From Pseudomonadota bacterium (GTDB taxonomy: Bacteria; Pseudomonadota; Alphaproteobacteria; Acetobacterales; Acetobacteraceae), in the NCBI GenBank assembly GCA_021781835.1, contig JAJXWD010000005.1:57896-121895 (forward strand): a stretch of 64,000 nucleotides of DNA. Direction: 5' to 3'. Positions 31,013 to 41,873 of this stretch are shown here, piece by piece. The stretch's first letter is position 1. The number at the start of each line of letters is the position of its first letter. Both the position numbers and the translations under genes were made by a program. A model generated the notes under the pieces. It saw nothing but the letters and a program-made list of their open reading frames with translations, was not told the DNA's origin and ran no database searches.

Positions 31013-31453
31013 ATGATGGAGCGGGCGATAGAGGCGGCAAAGGCGGCGGGGCGGGCGGGGGAAGTGCCGGTGGGCGCGGTGGTGACCGGACCCGATGGCG
31101 CGGTGCTGGCCGTGGCGGCGAACGAGGTGGAGCGCCGGGCCGACCCGCTGGCCCATGCCGAGATGCTGGCGCTGAGCCAGGCGCGGGCGCTGCGCGGGGG
31201 GAAATATCTCTCGGATTGCGTGCTGACCGTGACGCTGGAGCCGTGCGCGCTGTGCGCCGCCGCCATTGCCGCCTTGCGCGTGGGGCGGCTGGTGTTTGGC
31301 GCCTATGACCCCAAGGGCGGCGCGGTGGAGCATGGGCCGCGCCTGTTTTCGCAGCCGACCATTCACCACCGGCCCGAAATGGTGGGCGGCGTGCGCGAGG
31401 CCGAATGCGCGGCGCTGCTGAAAGAATTTTTCGCGGACCGGCGCGATGCCTGA
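31013..31453 (+). CDS. tadA: tRNA-specific adenosine deaminase / nucleoside deaminase
   Basis: [23 protein letters not shown]. Confidence 0.94.
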   Translation: MMERAIEAAKAAGRAGEVPVGAVVTGPDGAVLAVAANEVERRADPLAHAEMLALSQARALRGGKYLSDCVLTVTLEPCALCAAAIAALRVGRLVFGAYDPKGGAVEHGPRLFSQPTIHHRPEMVGGVREAECAALLKEFFADRRDA

Positions 31454-32033
31454 TCTGAGCTTTGAGCAGGCCGTGGGCGGGATTGTGGCCGGGGTGGATG
31501 AGGTGGGGCGCGGGCCGCTGGCCGGGCCGGTGGTGGCCGCGGCGGTGATTTTGCCAAGCCGCCTTGGCCTGCTCGCGGATCTGCTCGATGATTCGAAGAA
31601 GCTCTCTGGGGCCAGGCGGGCCAGGGCTTATCAGGCCTTGAGGGCGGCGGGCGCGGTGATTGGGGTGGGGGCGGCGTCGGTTTCCGAGATCGGGCGGCTG
31701 AATATTTTATGGGCCTCGATGCTGGCGATGGAGCGGGCGGTTTTGAAGCTGAGCGTGGCGCCGACGCATTTGCTGGTGGATGGCAACCGCGCGCCGCGCA
31801 CGGCCATTGCCGCCACCTGCGTGGTGAAGGGGGATGCGCGGTCTTTTTCGATCGCGGCGGCGTCGATCGTGGCCAAGGAGATACGCGACCGGCTGATGAG
31901 GCAGCTCGATGCGCGCCACCCCGGCTATGGCTGGGCCGGCAATGCCGGCTACCCCGCCCCCGCCCACCGCGCGGCGATTTTGCGGCTGGGGCCGACAAAG
32001 CACCATCGGGCGGGATTTGGCAGCCTGCTGTGA
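31446..32033 (+). CDS. rnhB: Ribonuclease HII
   Basis: [45 protein letters not shown]. Confidence 0.97.
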   Translation: MPDLSFEQAVGGIVAGVDEVGRGPLAGPVVAAAVILPSRLGLLADLLDDSKKLSGARRARAYQALRAAGAVIGVGAASVSEIGRLNILWASMLAMERAVLKLSVAPTHLLVDGNRAPRTAIAATCVVKGDARSFSIAAASIVAKEIRDRLMRQLDARHPGYGWAGNAGYPAPAHRAAILRLGPTKHHRAGFGSLL

Positions 32034-32084
32034 GGACATGACGATAAATCTTGCCAGATCATGAACTGGCCGCTAGGGGGGCGG

Positions 32085-32258
32085 CAGATGATGGTGGCCC
32101 TGGAAGCAGGGCTGAAACGGGAACGGGGTTGGGCAGGTGCCCGGCAAGCCCCGGCTGCCCCCGCAACTGTGAACGGCGAGCAACACCCCCTTGGCCATTG
32201 CGGCGACGCGAGAAGGCGGGGTGAGGCGGCGACCCGTGAGCCAGGAGACCGGCCCTCA
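32085..32258 (+). ncRNA. Cobalamin riboswitch upstream of btuB-like receptor
   Basis: gaaacgggaacggggttgggc...gccccggctgcccccgcaactgtgaacggcgag...gccattgcggcg...cgtGAGCCAGGAGACCGGCC (B12 box). Confidence 0.93.
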
Positions 32259-32379
32259 TCGAGACTTTTGCGCTGAGCTGGGCGGGGTGCACCAGCGATG
32301 AAGGGGTGAAGCCCCCGAGCCGATGTCGCTTTTTAAAAACGGGTGGCGATGGCCGCCCCAAGCGATGGGGGCAGACATG

Positions 32380-34350
32380 CTCAGATTGCGTTTATTGTTT
32401 CTGGTTTCCCTCTCGGCGCTGGCCGTGCGGGCGGCCCATGCCGATGATTCACCCATTACCGTGACCGCCACGCGCGTGGCGAGCCCGGCCGACAAGGTGC
32501 CGGCCAGCGTTACCATTCTCACCCGCAAGGATTTTGCCGCCAAGGGCGCGACCACCCTGGCCCAGGCGCTGACCGGCGTGCCGGGGGTGAATGTGGTGCA
32601 GGCGGGCGGGGATGGCGGGCAGACCAGCCTGTTCATGCGCGGCACCGGGTCCTCGGACGTGCTGGTGCTGCAAGACGGCGTGCCGGTGAACGACCCGGTG
32701 AGCGCCAACGGCGAATATAATTTCGGCACGCTCACGCTCGACGATATCGAGGAGATCGAGATCATCCGCGGGCCGCTGGCCGCGCAATATGGCTCGAGCG
32801 CGCTGGGCGGGGTGATCAACATCATCACCAAGCGCGGCACGCGCCCCAACAGCACCAGCGTGACCCTGGCCGGCGGGTTTCCGCTCCAGGGGCGGGTGAG
32901 CGCCCAGACCTCGGGCGTGCGCGGGCCGCTCGATTACGCGCTGACCGGCGCGCTGGCGGGCGAGGAAGGGTTTGACAACACGCCCCAGCGCATGACCAGC
33001 GTTTACGCCAACCACCGCGATGCCTACCGCTCGAAGATGGCCTCTTTGCAGCTGGGCTATGAGGTGGCGCCCGATACCCGGGTTTATGCCATCCTGCGCG
33101 GGCAAAGCACCCATTCGGCGTTTCCCGACCTTGGCTATCCGGTGTTTGACGACCCCAACCAGACCGACGACATCGCGCAATATTTCGGCAAGCTCGGCGT
33201 GTCCTCGACCCTCGCCGGGGGGCGCTGGCAGACCGGCCTGTTCGTGGCGCGGCTCGATTCGCAGACGCATTACCAGAATATTTACGACGCCACCGACCCG
33301 AACGGCATGGCGATCAATGAGCTCGATGCCGGCGGGCGGACGGATGCGCAATGGAACAACAGCTACCGCCTGCCCGATGCCGGCGCGCTGCGCTTCACCA
33401 CCCTCACCTTCGGCGCCGAATATGCCGACAACACGGCGCGGGAAAAATCCTTCAGCTCCTATTTCGGCTATCCGTACAATACCTTCGTCCATGCCAGCCA
33501 GCATGAATGGGCCGGACATGCGGGCGTGCAGACGACCATCGCCAACCGGCTGATCATGACCGGGGCGCTGCGCGACGACGCGGTTTCGGGCTATGGCAAT
33601 GCCGCCACCTGGCAGCTGGGCAGCGTGCTCGAGCTGCCAGAAATCGATGCGCGGCTGAAAGCCTCGGCGGGCACCGGGTTCGAGGCGCCCTCGCTGTTCG
33701 ATCTGCACTACACCGCCTATTCGGGCGGCGCGCTGGTGGATTTCGGCAACCCCGCGCTGCGCCCGGAATATTCGCTCGGCTGGCAGGTGGGGCCGGAATT
33801 CTCCCTGCCGCTGTTTGGCCGCGACGATGGCGCCGATCTGTCGGTGACCTATTTCGCCAGCGACATGCGCGATTTGATCGTGAGCGTGCCGGTGGGGAGC
33901 TTTTACACGGAAGCCAACGTGTACCGGGCCCATATCTCGGGCGTGGAAAACAGCCTGACGCTGCGCCCCTGGCGCTGGCTGACGGCAAATGTGAACTACA
34001 CCTATACCCATATCGACTCAGCCGATGAAAGCGCGCGGCTGCGCCGGCCGACCAGCCAGGCCGGGGCCAGCCTGACCGTTACCCCCCTGCCCCGCCTGAG
34101 CGTGACCGCCAATGTTGATTATACCGGGCGGTTTTTGGATTATGTGTATGACAATAACGGCTACCCGCTGGGGGTGCGCAGCTCGAACCCCGGCACGGTG
34201 GTCAATCTGGCGGCGCGCTATGATATCAATGCGCGCTTCACCGGGTTTGTCTCGGCGCTCAACCTGTTTGATTCGCGCTTTGAGCCGGTGAACGGCTACC
34301 AGATCAACGGGCCTTCGGTGCTGTTTGGCATTACCGCCCGGACGGAGTGA
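32380..34350 (+). CDS. btuB: TonB-dependent receptor, BtuB-like vitamin B12 transporter
   Basis: Signal peptide, plug (TLAQALTGVPGVNVVQAGGDGGQTSLFMRGTGSSDVLVLQDGVPVND), beta-barrel; downstream of cobalamin riboswitch. Confidence 0.93.
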   Translation, partial: LRLRLLFLVSLSALAVRAAHADDSPITVTATRVASPADKVPASVTILTRKDFAAKGATTLAQALTGVPGVNVVQAGGDGGQTSLFMRGTGSSDVLVLQDGVPVNDPVSANGEYNFGTLTLDDIEEIEIIRGPLAAQYGSSALGGVINIITKRGTRPNSTSVTLAGGFPLQGRVSAQTSGVRGPLDYALTGALAGEEGFDNTPQRMTSVYANHRDAYRSKMASLQLGYEVAPDTRVYAILRGQSTHSAFPDLGYPVFDDPNQTDDIAQYFGKLGVSSTLAGGRWQTGLFVARLDSQTHYQNIYDATDPNGMAINELDAGGRTDAQWNNSYRLPDAGALRFTTLTFGAEYADNTAREKSFSSYFGYPYNTFVHASQHEWAGHAGVQTTIANRLIMTGALRDDAVSGYGNAATWQLGSVLELPEIDARLKASAGTGFEAPSLFDLHYTAYSGGALVDFGNPALRPEYSLGWQVGPEFSLPLFGRDDGADLSVTYFASDMRDLIVSVPVGSFYTEANVYRAHISGVENSLTLRPWRWLTANVNYTYTHIDSADESARLRRPTSQAGASLTVTPLPRLSVTANVDYTGRFLDYVYDNNGYPLGVRSSNPGTVVNLAARYDINARFTGFVSALNLFDSRFEPVNGYQINGPSVLFGITARTE

Positions 34351-34447
34351 CAAGCCGCGCCCGCCCCGCGCGGGGTGGGCGCGTTTTCATGGAAGCGTTG
34401 CAGCAGGGTCATAGGATGGACCGCACGGCTTTGGTAGCAACAAGACA

Positions 34448-35347
34448 ATGAGACTGGCTGTGAAAATCGCGCTTGGAAGCATTCTGGTCGGCGGCGCCGT
34501 GTTTGGCGCCAAGCTGGCGGCGGCGCATGTCAGCCACTCGACCGCGCTGTTTTCGGACGCGCTGGAGGCGATGGTCAATGTCGCCTCGTCGCTGCTGGCG
34601 CTCTATGCTCTGATTTTGGGCGCCAAGCCGGCCGATCAGGTGCATAATTACGGCCATGCCAAGGCCGAGCTGATCTCGGCGGTGGCCACGGGGGCGATGA
34701 TTTTGATCGCCGCCATGCTGATTTTCCAGCGCGCCATGGCCACGGTGGTGCACCCGCCCGCGCTTGAGCCGCTGACGGGCGGGCTGGGGGTGGGCTTGGC
34801 GCTCAACGGGGTGGCGGGGGCGATCAACGGCCTCTGGGCCATGATGCTGATGCGCGTGGGGCGGGCGCATAAATCTCCCGCGCTGGTGGCCGACGGCAAG
34901 CATCTGCTCTCCGACCTCATCACCACCATCGGCATTCTGGCGGCGCTGCTGCTGGCCTCGTTTCTGCACATGCCGGTGCTGGACCCGGTGGTGGCGCTGC
35001 TGATCGCGGTGCAGATCGCCTGGATCGGCGGGCATACGGTGATGGACAGCCTCTCGGGGTTGATGGACCGCGCGCCGCCGCCCGATATGCAAGAGCGCAT
35101 ACAGGCGGCCGTGCGCGAACATGCCACGGGCGCCATCGAGGCGCATGATCTGCGCATACGCGAGGTGGGCGCCGCCGGGTTTTTGGAGTTTCACCTGGTG
35201 GTGCCGGGCGAAATGAGCGTGAATGACTCGCACGCCATTTGCGACCGGATAGAAGCCGCGCTGAAACAGGAAATGCCGGGGGTGGTTATCACCATCCATG
35301 TCGAGCCGCCGGAGAAGGCGAAAACGGACGGGGCGATCGTGCCGTAG
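34448..35347 (+). CDS. Cation diffusion facilitator family transporter
   Basis: STALFSDALEAMVNVASSLLALYAL, HNYGHAKAEL, DGKHLLSDLITTIGIL. Confidence 0.94.
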   Translation: MRLAVKIALGSILVGGAVFGAKLAAAHVSHSTALFSDALEAMVNVASSLLALYALILGAKPADQVHNYGHAKAELISAVATGAMILIAAMLIFQRAMATVVHPPALEPLTGGLGVGLALNGVAGAINGLWAMMLMRVGRAHKSPALVADGKHLLSDLITTIGILAALLLASFLHMPVLDPVVALLIAVQIAWIGGHTVMDSLSGLMDRAPPPDMQERIQAAVREHATGAIEAHDLRIREVGAAGFLEFHLVVPGEMSVNDSHAICDRIEAALKQEMPGVVITIHVEPPEKAKTDGAIVP

Positions 35348-35465
35348 GCGCGTCTTTAAGCATCGTGCCGTAGGCGCGTCGCTAAACATCGTGCCGTAAG
35401 GCGCGTCTTTAAACATCCTGCCGTAGGCGCGTCGCTAAACATCCTGCCGTGAGGCGCGTTTCAGC
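35339..35465. repeat. Tandem repeat, ~26-27 bp unit x ~4.8
   Basis: gtgccgtaggcgcgtctttaagcatc / gtgccgtaggcgcgtcgctaaacatc / gtgccgtaaggcgcgtctttaaacatc / ctgccgtaggcgcgtcgctaaacatc / ctgccgtgaggcgcgttt. Confidence 0.93.
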
Positions 35466-35474
35466 TACCCGCGG

Positions 35475-36353
35475 CTATGGGCCGCCCTCGATGACGCGCG
35501 GCAGGCCCTCATAGACATGAGGCAGGCCGGGCGGCGGCGCGCCGGGGGGCTCGTTGAGCGCATAGACATGCACCGCGCGGGCGGCGGCGGTTTGGAGCAC
35601 GACATTGCCGTCTGGCACGGGGGCGCTGGCCGGGGTCAGGCCGCTGGGGCCGGGGCCGGTGAGGGTGGCGAGGTCGAGCGGCATGTTGCCCATGCGCCGC
35701 CAGGCCGCCAGCACCAGGCGCTGATAGGGCAGGCCGAGATCGGGGGAGGCGGAGTGGTAATCGGCGATGGCCGTGGCCCAGCTGCCGGTCTGGCCCTGGA
35801 GCTGGACCAGGAAGCGGGCGGCGTAATCGGCGTTTTGGGCGGGGTCGAAGGCGTCATCGAGGCTGGCGAATGCCTCGGGGTGGGCTTGCAGGCTGACCTG
35901 GAAGCAACCGACATCGACATCGTGCGCCCCCGAGGACAAGGCCAGGCGGGCATAGGCGATGGCCGCCGGCTTGGAGGCGAAATACCGGCCTTGGCCATCG
36001 GCGTTCACGGTCCAGGGCCAGGGGGCAACGCGGCCGGTGAGGGCATCGGCGCGGCCGGATTCGACATCGCCGATCGAGATGAGCAGGTTGGCGGGCAGGC
36101 CATGGGCCTTTTCGGCCTGCTGGCCGGCGGCGGCGCACAAGGCTTCATCGGGGCCGGAAACCGGGGCGATGTCGCCCGCCGGCGGCAGGCCCGCGCGGCG
36201 CGTGAACGCGGGCAGCGCCACGGGACCATCGGGGCCGAAAATCAGCTCAGGCCCGGCCATGGTGAGCGCGTAGACGCGCGGCAGCTCGGCGGCCCCTACC
36301 GCCTGCCCGCTCACCACGCCCAGCACCACCGCCAAAATAAGCCGCAATTTCAA
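35475..36353 (-). CDS. Lytic transglycosylase domain (SLT-like) secreted protein
   Basis: Signal peptide; NLLISIGDVESGRADALTGRVAPWPWTVN, DVGCFQVSLQAHPEAF, NADYAARFLVQLQ. Confidence 0.88.
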   Translation of the reverse strand: MKLRLILAVVLGVVSGQAVGAAELPRVYALTMAGPELIFGPDGPVALPAFTRRAGLPPAGDIAPVSGPDEALCAAAGQQAEKAHGLPANLLISIGDVESGRADALTGRVAPWPWTVNADGQGRYFASKPAAIAYARLALSSGAHDVDVGCFQVSLQAHPEAFASLDDAFDPAQNADYAARFLVQLQGQTGSWATAIADYHSASPDLGLPYQRLVLAAWRRMGNMPLDLATLTGPGPSGLTPASAPVPDGNVVLQTAAARAVHVYALNEPPGAPPPGLPHVYEGLPRVIEGGP

Positions 36354-36567
36354 CCCTCAATTGGTTCCTGGCCGGTATTACACCCAATTCATGCGCGAGC
36401 GCGAGGGTTTAATGCCGCGCGGGCCTGCCGTGCGCGGCCAAATTATAGCTCGCTTTTGCGGCGCAATATGGCTATGGGAGGCGCAAATCATCAACGGACC
36501 ATCGGGCCGGGCCGGACATCTCTGGTGTCGCGGGCTGGTTTTGCTGTTCCAAACCTTGGGTAATTTC

Positions 36568-38403
36568 ATGTCCGCGCCGAAAATCCGCAACATTGCCATT
36601 ATCGCCCACGTTGACCATGGCAAGACCACGCTGACCGACCAGCTCCTCAAGCAGTCCGGCGCCTTTGCCGCCCACCAGGCCGTGGCCGAGCGCGCGCTCG
36701 ACCGCAATGACCTGGAAAAGGAGCGCGGCATCACCATTTTGGCGAAAGTGGCCTCGGTGGTGTGGAACGATACCCGCATCAACATCGTCGACACCCCCGG
36801 CCACGCCGATTTCGGCGGCGAGGTCGAGCGTATCCTCTCGATGGTGGACGGCGCCGTGCTGCTGGTGGACGCCGCCGAGGGCGTGCTGCCGCAGACCAAG
36901 TTCGTGCTCGGCAAGGCGCTGGCGCGCGGGCTGCGGCCGATGGTCGTGGTCAACAAGATCGACCGTGGCGATGCCCGCCCCGACGATGTGCATAACGAAA
37001 TCTTCGACCTGTTCGCGGCACTCGGCGCCAATGAGGCGCAGCTCGACTTCCCGACCCTGTTCGCCTCGGGCCGGCAGGGCTGGGCGGTGGCCGATCTCGA
37101 CGAGCCGCGCGAGAATCTGGGGCCGCTCTTTGAGCTGATCCTGCGCCATGTGCCCGCTCCCAACCTCAACACCGATGGCCCCTTCGCCATGGTCGCCACC
37201 ATTTTGGAGAGCGACAACTTTCTGGGCCGCGTGCTGACAGGGCGCGTGGAGCAGGGCCGCGCCACGATGAACATGCCCGTGAAGGTGCTGGGGCTGGATG
37301 GCAAGACCATAGAAACCGGGCGCCTGACCAAGCTGCTCTCCTTCCGCGGCCTGGAGCGCGTGCCGGTGGATGAGGTGCAGGCTGGCGATATCGTCGCCGT
37401 GGCCGGCCTCTCGGACGCCACCATCCCGCACACCATCTGCGCCCCGGAAGTGGCCGAGCCGCTGAAGGCCACGCCCATCGACCCGCCGACCCTCTCGATG
37501 ACTTTCCGCATCAATGACGGCCCGCTCGGCGGCCGCGAGGGCAAGAAGGTCACCTCGCGCCAGATCCGCGACCGTTTGTTCTCGGAAATCGAGGGCAATG
37601 TCGCCATTCAGGTGAAAGTCTCGACCGAAACCGACGCCTTCGAGGTGTTTGGCCGTGGCGAATTGCAACTCGGCGTGCTCATCGAAACCATGCGCCGCGA
37701 GGGCTTTGAGCTGACCATCGGCCGCCCGCGCGTGCTGACCCGCCTGAACGATGAGACCGGCGAGCGCGAGGAGCCTTATGAGGAAGTACTGATCGACGTG
37801 GATGAGCCCTATGCCGGCGCGGTGGTGGAAAAGATGAGCCGCCGCAAGGGCGAGCTGATCGATATCCGCCCCTCTGGCGGTGACAAGCAGCGCCTGACCT
37901 TCAAGATCCCGGCGCGCGGGCTCATCGGCTATCACGGCGAGTTCCTGACCGATACGCGCGGCACCGGCGTGATGAACCGCCTGTTCGCCGGCTACGGCCC
38001 GTGGAAAGGCAAGATCGAGGGCCGCCGCAATGGCGCGCTCATCTCGTCCGAGGACGGCGAGGCCGTGCAGTACGCGCTGTTCTACCTCCAGGAGCGCGGC
38101 GTGCTGTTCGTGAACCCGGGCGAGAAGGTTTATGTGGGCATGATCCTCGGCGAACATTCGCGCGAGAACGACCTCGACGTGAACCCGATCAAGGAAAAGA
38201 AGCTCACCAACATCCGCGCCGCCGGCAAGGACGAGGCCCTGCTGCTGACCCCCCCGCGCCGCATGTCGCTCGAGCAGGCCATCGCTTACATCGAAGACGA
38301 CGAGCTGGTCGAGGTCACCCCCTCCGCCGTCCGTATCCGGAAGCGCTACCTCAACCCCAACGACCGCAAGAAAGCCGAACGCCGCGCCGACGACGCGGCC
38401 TGA
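36568..38403 (+). CDS. typA: Translational GTPase TypA/BipA
   Basis: KIRNIAIIAHVDHGKTTLTDQLLKQSG, ERGITILAK, VDTPGHADFGGEVER, NKIDR. Confidence 0.98.
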   Translation: MSAPKIRNIAIIAHVDHGKTTLTDQLLKQSGAFAAHQAVAERALDRNDLEKERGITILAKVASVVWNDTRINIVDTPGHADFGGEVERILSMVDGAVLLVDAAEGVLPQTKFVLGKALARGLRPMVVVNKIDRGDARPDDVHNEIFDLFAALGANEAQLDFPTLFASGRQGWAVADLDEPRENLGPLFELILRHVPAPNLNTDGPFAMVATILESDNFLGRVLTGRVEQGRATMNMPVKVLGLDGKTIETGRLTKLLSFRGLERVPVDEVQAGDIVAVAGLSDATIPHTICAPEVAEPLKATPIDPPTLSMTFRINDGPLGGREGKKVTSRQIRDRLFSEIEGNVAIQVKVSTETDAFEVFGRGELQLGVLIETMRREGFELTIGRPRVLTRLNDETGEREEPYEEVLIDVDEPYAGAVVEKMSRRKGELIDIRPSGGDKQRLTFKIPARGLIGYHGEFLTDTRGTGVMNRLFAGYGPWKGKIEGRRNGALISSEDGEAVQYALFYLQERGVLFVNPGEKVYVGMILGEHSRENDLDVNPIKEKKLTNIRAAGKDEALLLTPPRRMSLEQAIAYIEDDELVEVTPSAVRIRKRYLNPNDRKKAERRADDAA

Positions 38404-38420
38404 TCGTCAGGGCCAGTACC

Positions 38421-38620
38421 CAAGGGGGGCTTTGCCCCCCTTGACCCCCCCACCAGGGACCGAGTCCCTGGACCTCAAAAGTTTTTAAGCCTCAAAAAAG
38501 GGGGCCGCTCCTGCCATTGCGATGGCACGGGCGGCCCCCTTTTTTGAGGCTTGAAAACTTTTGAGGTCCAGGGGCTCGGCCCCTGGCTAGGGGGTGCAGG
38601 GGGGACAGCGTCCCCCCTGC
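38421..38620. terminator. Nested multi-hairpin intergenic element B between convergent genes
   Basis: 38-nt central arms (38471-38508 / 38531-38568, one mismatch), inner TGCCAT/ATGGCA stem, flanking 7-11-bp hairpins. Confidence 0.92.
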
Positions 38621-38638
38621 GGCACCAAACCCATGAGC

Positions 38639-39034
38639 TTAATCCCCGAGATAGGATGCGAGTTCGATGAGATTGCCGTCGGGGTCTCGGCAATAGACCG
38701 AGACCATATCGCCGAGCGCGCCGATGCGTGTGACCGGGCCGCGTTCCACGGTCACGCCGCATATATGGAGCTGGCTGATCACGTCTTCGGGGCGCACGGC
38801 GACGATCAGGCAAAAATCCAGCGTGCCGGGCATGGCGGTGGCGGCGTGCAGCGTGCCTTCGGAACCGACCTCGTGCAAATTCAGCTTGGCGCCGCCAAAG
38901 CGCAGCGCGGTGCGGTTTTTGCCGCCATATTCCTCGCGTTCCATGCCCAGCACGCGCTGGTACCAGCTGGCCGTGGTTTCAATGTCACGGCAGACGAGCA
39001 CGAGATGGTCAACACGGTCGACGGTGAATTTCAT
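38639..39034 (-). CDS. VOC/glyoxalase family protein
   Basis: VDRVDHLVLVCRDIETTASWYQRVLGME ... YCRDPDGNLIELASY. Confidence 0.92.
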   Translation of the reverse strand: MKFTVDRVDHLVLVCRDIETTASWYQRVLGMEREEYGGKNRTALRFGGAKLNLHEVGSEGTLHAATAMPGTLDFCLIVAVRPEDVISQLHICGVTVERGPVTRIGALGDMVSVYCRDPDGNLIELASYLGD

Positions 39035-39093
39035 GGCGCCTCACGGAAATAAGCCCCGCGCCGGGTGGGCGCGGCACGGGGAGGGTGGCAATA

Positions 39094-40740
39094 TCAGGCC
39101 AGATCGGCGAAGAAATCATTCCCCTTGTCATCGACCACGATGAAGGCCGGGAAATCCTTGACCTCGATCTTCCAGACCGCCTCCATGCCGAGTTCGGGAT
39201 ATTCCAGCACCTCGACCTTGGTGATGTTGTTTTGCGCGAGCACGGCGGCCGGGCCGCCGATGGAGCCGAGATAGAACCCGCCATAGGTCTTGCAGGCTTC
39301 CGTCACGGCCTTGGAGCGGTTGCCCTTGGCCAGCATGACCAGCGAGCCGCCGGCTTTTTGGAACTCGGCCACGTAGCTGTCCATGCGCCCGGCGGTGGTG
39401 GGGCCAAACGAGCCGGTGGGCATGCCCGCGGGGGTTTTGGCGGGGCCGGCATAGTAAACCGGATGGTCCTTGAGATAGTGCGGCAGGCCTTGCCCGGCAT
39501 CGAGCCGCTCTTTCAGCTTGGCATGGGCAATGTCGCGCGCCACCACGATGGTGCCGGTCAGCGCCACGCGGGTTCTGATCGGGTATTGCGAGAGCGTGGC
39601 GCGGATGGCGTCCATCGGCTGGTTGAGGTTGATATGCACCACCTCGCCGCCCAGATGCTCATCGGTCACCTCGGGCAGGTATTTGGCCGGGTCGGTCTCC
39701 AGCTGCTCCAAAAACACGCCCTCGGCGGTGATCTTCGCCTTGATCTGGCGGTCCGCCGAGCAGGAGACGCCAATGCCGATGGGGAGCGACGCGCCATGGC
39801 GCGGCAGGCGGATGACGCGCACATCATGGCAGAAATATTTGCCGCCAAACTGCGCGCCGATGCCGATCTTGCGGCTGATCTCGAGCACTTTTTGCTCCAT
39901 CTCCAGGTCGCGGAAGGCGTGGGCGGTGATATCGCCGGTGGTCGGCAGCTCATCGAGATAGCGGGTGGAGGCGAGCTTCACGGTTTTGAGATTTTGCTCG
40001 GCCGAGGTGCCGCCAATGACGATGGAGAGATGATAAGGCGGGCAGGCCGAGGTGCCGAGCGTTTTCATTTTGGCTTCCAGAAAGCCATAAATCTTCTCGG
40101 GCGTCAGCGTCGCGCGGGTTTCCTGGTAGAGGAAGGTCTTGTTGGCCGAGCCGCCGCCCTTGGCCATGAACTGCAAATGGAACTCGTCATCATCATGCCC
40201 GGCGGGGGCGGCGTAAATGTCGAACTGCACGGGCAGGTTATTGCCGGTGTTCTTCTCGGTGAACATGTCGAGCGGCGCCATCTGCGAATAGCGCAGATTG
40301 GTTTCCGTGTAGGTGCGCGACACGCCGTAAGACAGCGCCTCCTCCTCATCGCCCTGCACCCACACGCGCTGGCCCTTTTTGCCAAACACGATGGCCGTGC
40401 CGGTATCTTGGCACATGGGCAGCACGCCGCCGGCCGCGATCACGGCGTTTTTCAAAAACTCCATGGCCACGTAGCGGTCGTTTTCGGAGGCTTCGGGGTC
40501 TTTGAGGATGTTGGCGAGCTGCTGCAAATGCCCCGGGCGGAGCAGATGCGAGACATCGTGAAACGCCGCCACGGCCAGGTCTTCGAGCGTCTTGGGCTCG
40601 ATTTTGAGCACGCGCCTGCCCTCGACCTCGATGGTCGAGACCCCGCCGATCTCGAGCTTGCGATAGGGCGTGGTGTCTTCGCCCAGGGGAAACATGGTCG
40701 AGAACGTGAACCCTGCGCGGGTCGGCTGGTTGGTGCTCAT
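39094..40740 (-). CDS. Class I fumarate hydratase
   Basis: [56 protein letters not shown]. Confidence 0.95.
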   Translation of the reverse strand: MSTNQPTRAGFTFSTMFPLGEDTTPYRKLEIGGVSTIEVEGRRVLKIEPKTLEDLAVAAFHDVSHLLRPGHLQQLANILKDPEASENDRYVAMEFLKNAVIAAGGVLPMCQDTGTAIVFGKKGQRVWVQGDEEEALSYGVSRTYTETNLRYSQMAPLDMFTEKNTGNNLPVQFDIYAAPAGHDDDEFHLQFMAKGGGSANKTFLYQETRATLTPEKIYGFLEAKMKTLGTSACPPYHLSIVIGGTSAEQNLKTVKLASTRYLDELPTTGDITAHAFRDLEMEQKVLEISRKIGIGAQFGGKYFCHDVRVIRLPRHGASLPIGIGVSCSADRQIKAKITAEGVFLEQLETDPAKYLPEVTDEHLGGEVVHINLNQPMDAIRATLSQYPIRTRVALTGTIVVARDIAHAKLKERLDAGQGLPHYLKDHPVYYAGPAKTPAGMPTGSFGPTTAGRMDSYVAEFQKAGGSLVMLAKGNRSKAVTEACKTYGGFYLGSIGGPAAVLAQNNITKVEVLEYPELGMEAVWKIEVKDFPAFIVVDDKGNDFFADLA

Positions 40741-40786
40741 GGTCTTGGCTCCTGCGATCTGGGCGCGGCGGGCGCGTCGTTTGTGG

Positions 40787-41299
40787 TCAATCTTTCTGGC
40801 GGCGGCGGAAGGCGTCCAGGCTCACCACGTCGGCCGGGCCATCGGTGGGGCGGGCGGGCACGTCGTCGCCTTCGGGCACGGGAATGTCGGCGACCTTGAT
40901 CGGCTCGGGCACCACGACCTCGAAATGCAGCCCGAAGCGCACTTCGGGGTCGGCAAAGGCGGTGATGGCGGCCAGCGGGATGATCAGGGTCGAGGGAATG
41001 CCGGAGAAAGACAGCCCGACCGACATCACCTTGCCCTCGTCATCGACGGTGAGGCTGTGGAACTGATGCTGGAGGACGATGGTCATTTCCTCGGGGTACT
41101 GGACGCGCAGCCGGTCGGGGATCTGGACGCCCGGATAATCGGTGCGGAAGGTGATGTAGAAATGATGCCCGCCAGGCAGCCCCGCCGCCGCCGCATGGCG
41201 CAGCGCGCTCACCACCACCTGGCGCAGGGCCTCCTGGGTCCAGTCATCGTAAGGCAGCAGCGAGTCGGGCAGGTTCAGCTCGTCATCGTCGTCAGACAT
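40787..41299 (-). CDS. sspB: SspB family ClpXP adaptor-like protein
   Basis: [42 protein letters not shown] ... [27 protein letters not shown] pattern. Confidence 0.92.
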   Translation of the reverse strand: MSDDDDELNLPDSLLPYDDWTQEALRQVVVSALRHAAAAGLPGGHHFYITFRTDYPGVQIPDRLRVQYPEEMTIVLQHQFHSLTVDDEGKVMSVGLSFSGIPSTLIIPLAAITAFADPEVRFGLHFEVVVPEPIKVADIPVPEGDDVPARPTDGPADVVSLDAFRRRQKD

Positions 41300-41406
41300 A
41301 TCTTAATCCTTCAAGCGGGGCCTTGGGGTGGTCCCCTTGGCCGGCGTCCCAATTTTGTGGTTTGTGCGGGCTGCTGCGGTCCCGCGCAAGGCGGGGGGCG
41401 GGGCGT

Positions 41407-41817
41407 TCATGCCTTGGGCCGCCGGCCGAACAGCTCGATCTTGATGGTATCGACCTCGAACCCCTGGGTGCGGGCGATCTCGCGCAGCTTGGTCTCGGCC
41501 TCGGGGGCGGAAAACTCGACCACCGAGCCGCTTTCCTTGTCGATCAGATGGAAATGATTGCCATCGCCATTGGGCTCGTAGCGCGCGCGGCGCGACCCCA
41601 GCTCGCGACGGGCGAGGATGCCCTTGGCCTCCAGCAGCCGCACGGTGCGGTAGACCGTGGCCAGGGAGATGCGCGGATCGAGCCGGTTGGCGCGGCGGTG
41701 CAGCTCATCCACGTCCGGATGGTCCGTGGCTTCGGAGAGCACGCGCGCGATGACCCGGCGCGGGCCGGTCATTTTCAGGCCGTTCTCTATGCACAGGCGC
41801 TCGATGCTTATATCCAT
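41407..41817 (-). CDS. Fur family transcriptional regulator
   Basis: MTGPRRVIARVLSEATDHPDVDELHRRANRLDPRISLATVYRTVRLLEAKGI. Confidence 0.93.
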   Translation of the reverse strand: MDISIERLCIENGLKMTGPRRVIARVLSEATDHPDVDELHRRANRLDPRISLATVYRTVRLLEAKGILARRELGSRRARYEPNGDGNHFHLIDKESGSVVEFSAPEAETKLREIARTQGFEVDTIKIELFGRRPKA

Positions 41818-41873
41818 CGGCGTGCCTTCTGGCGCATGTTTTCGCTCCGGTCCAGCCCAAGAGGAGAAGTCTG

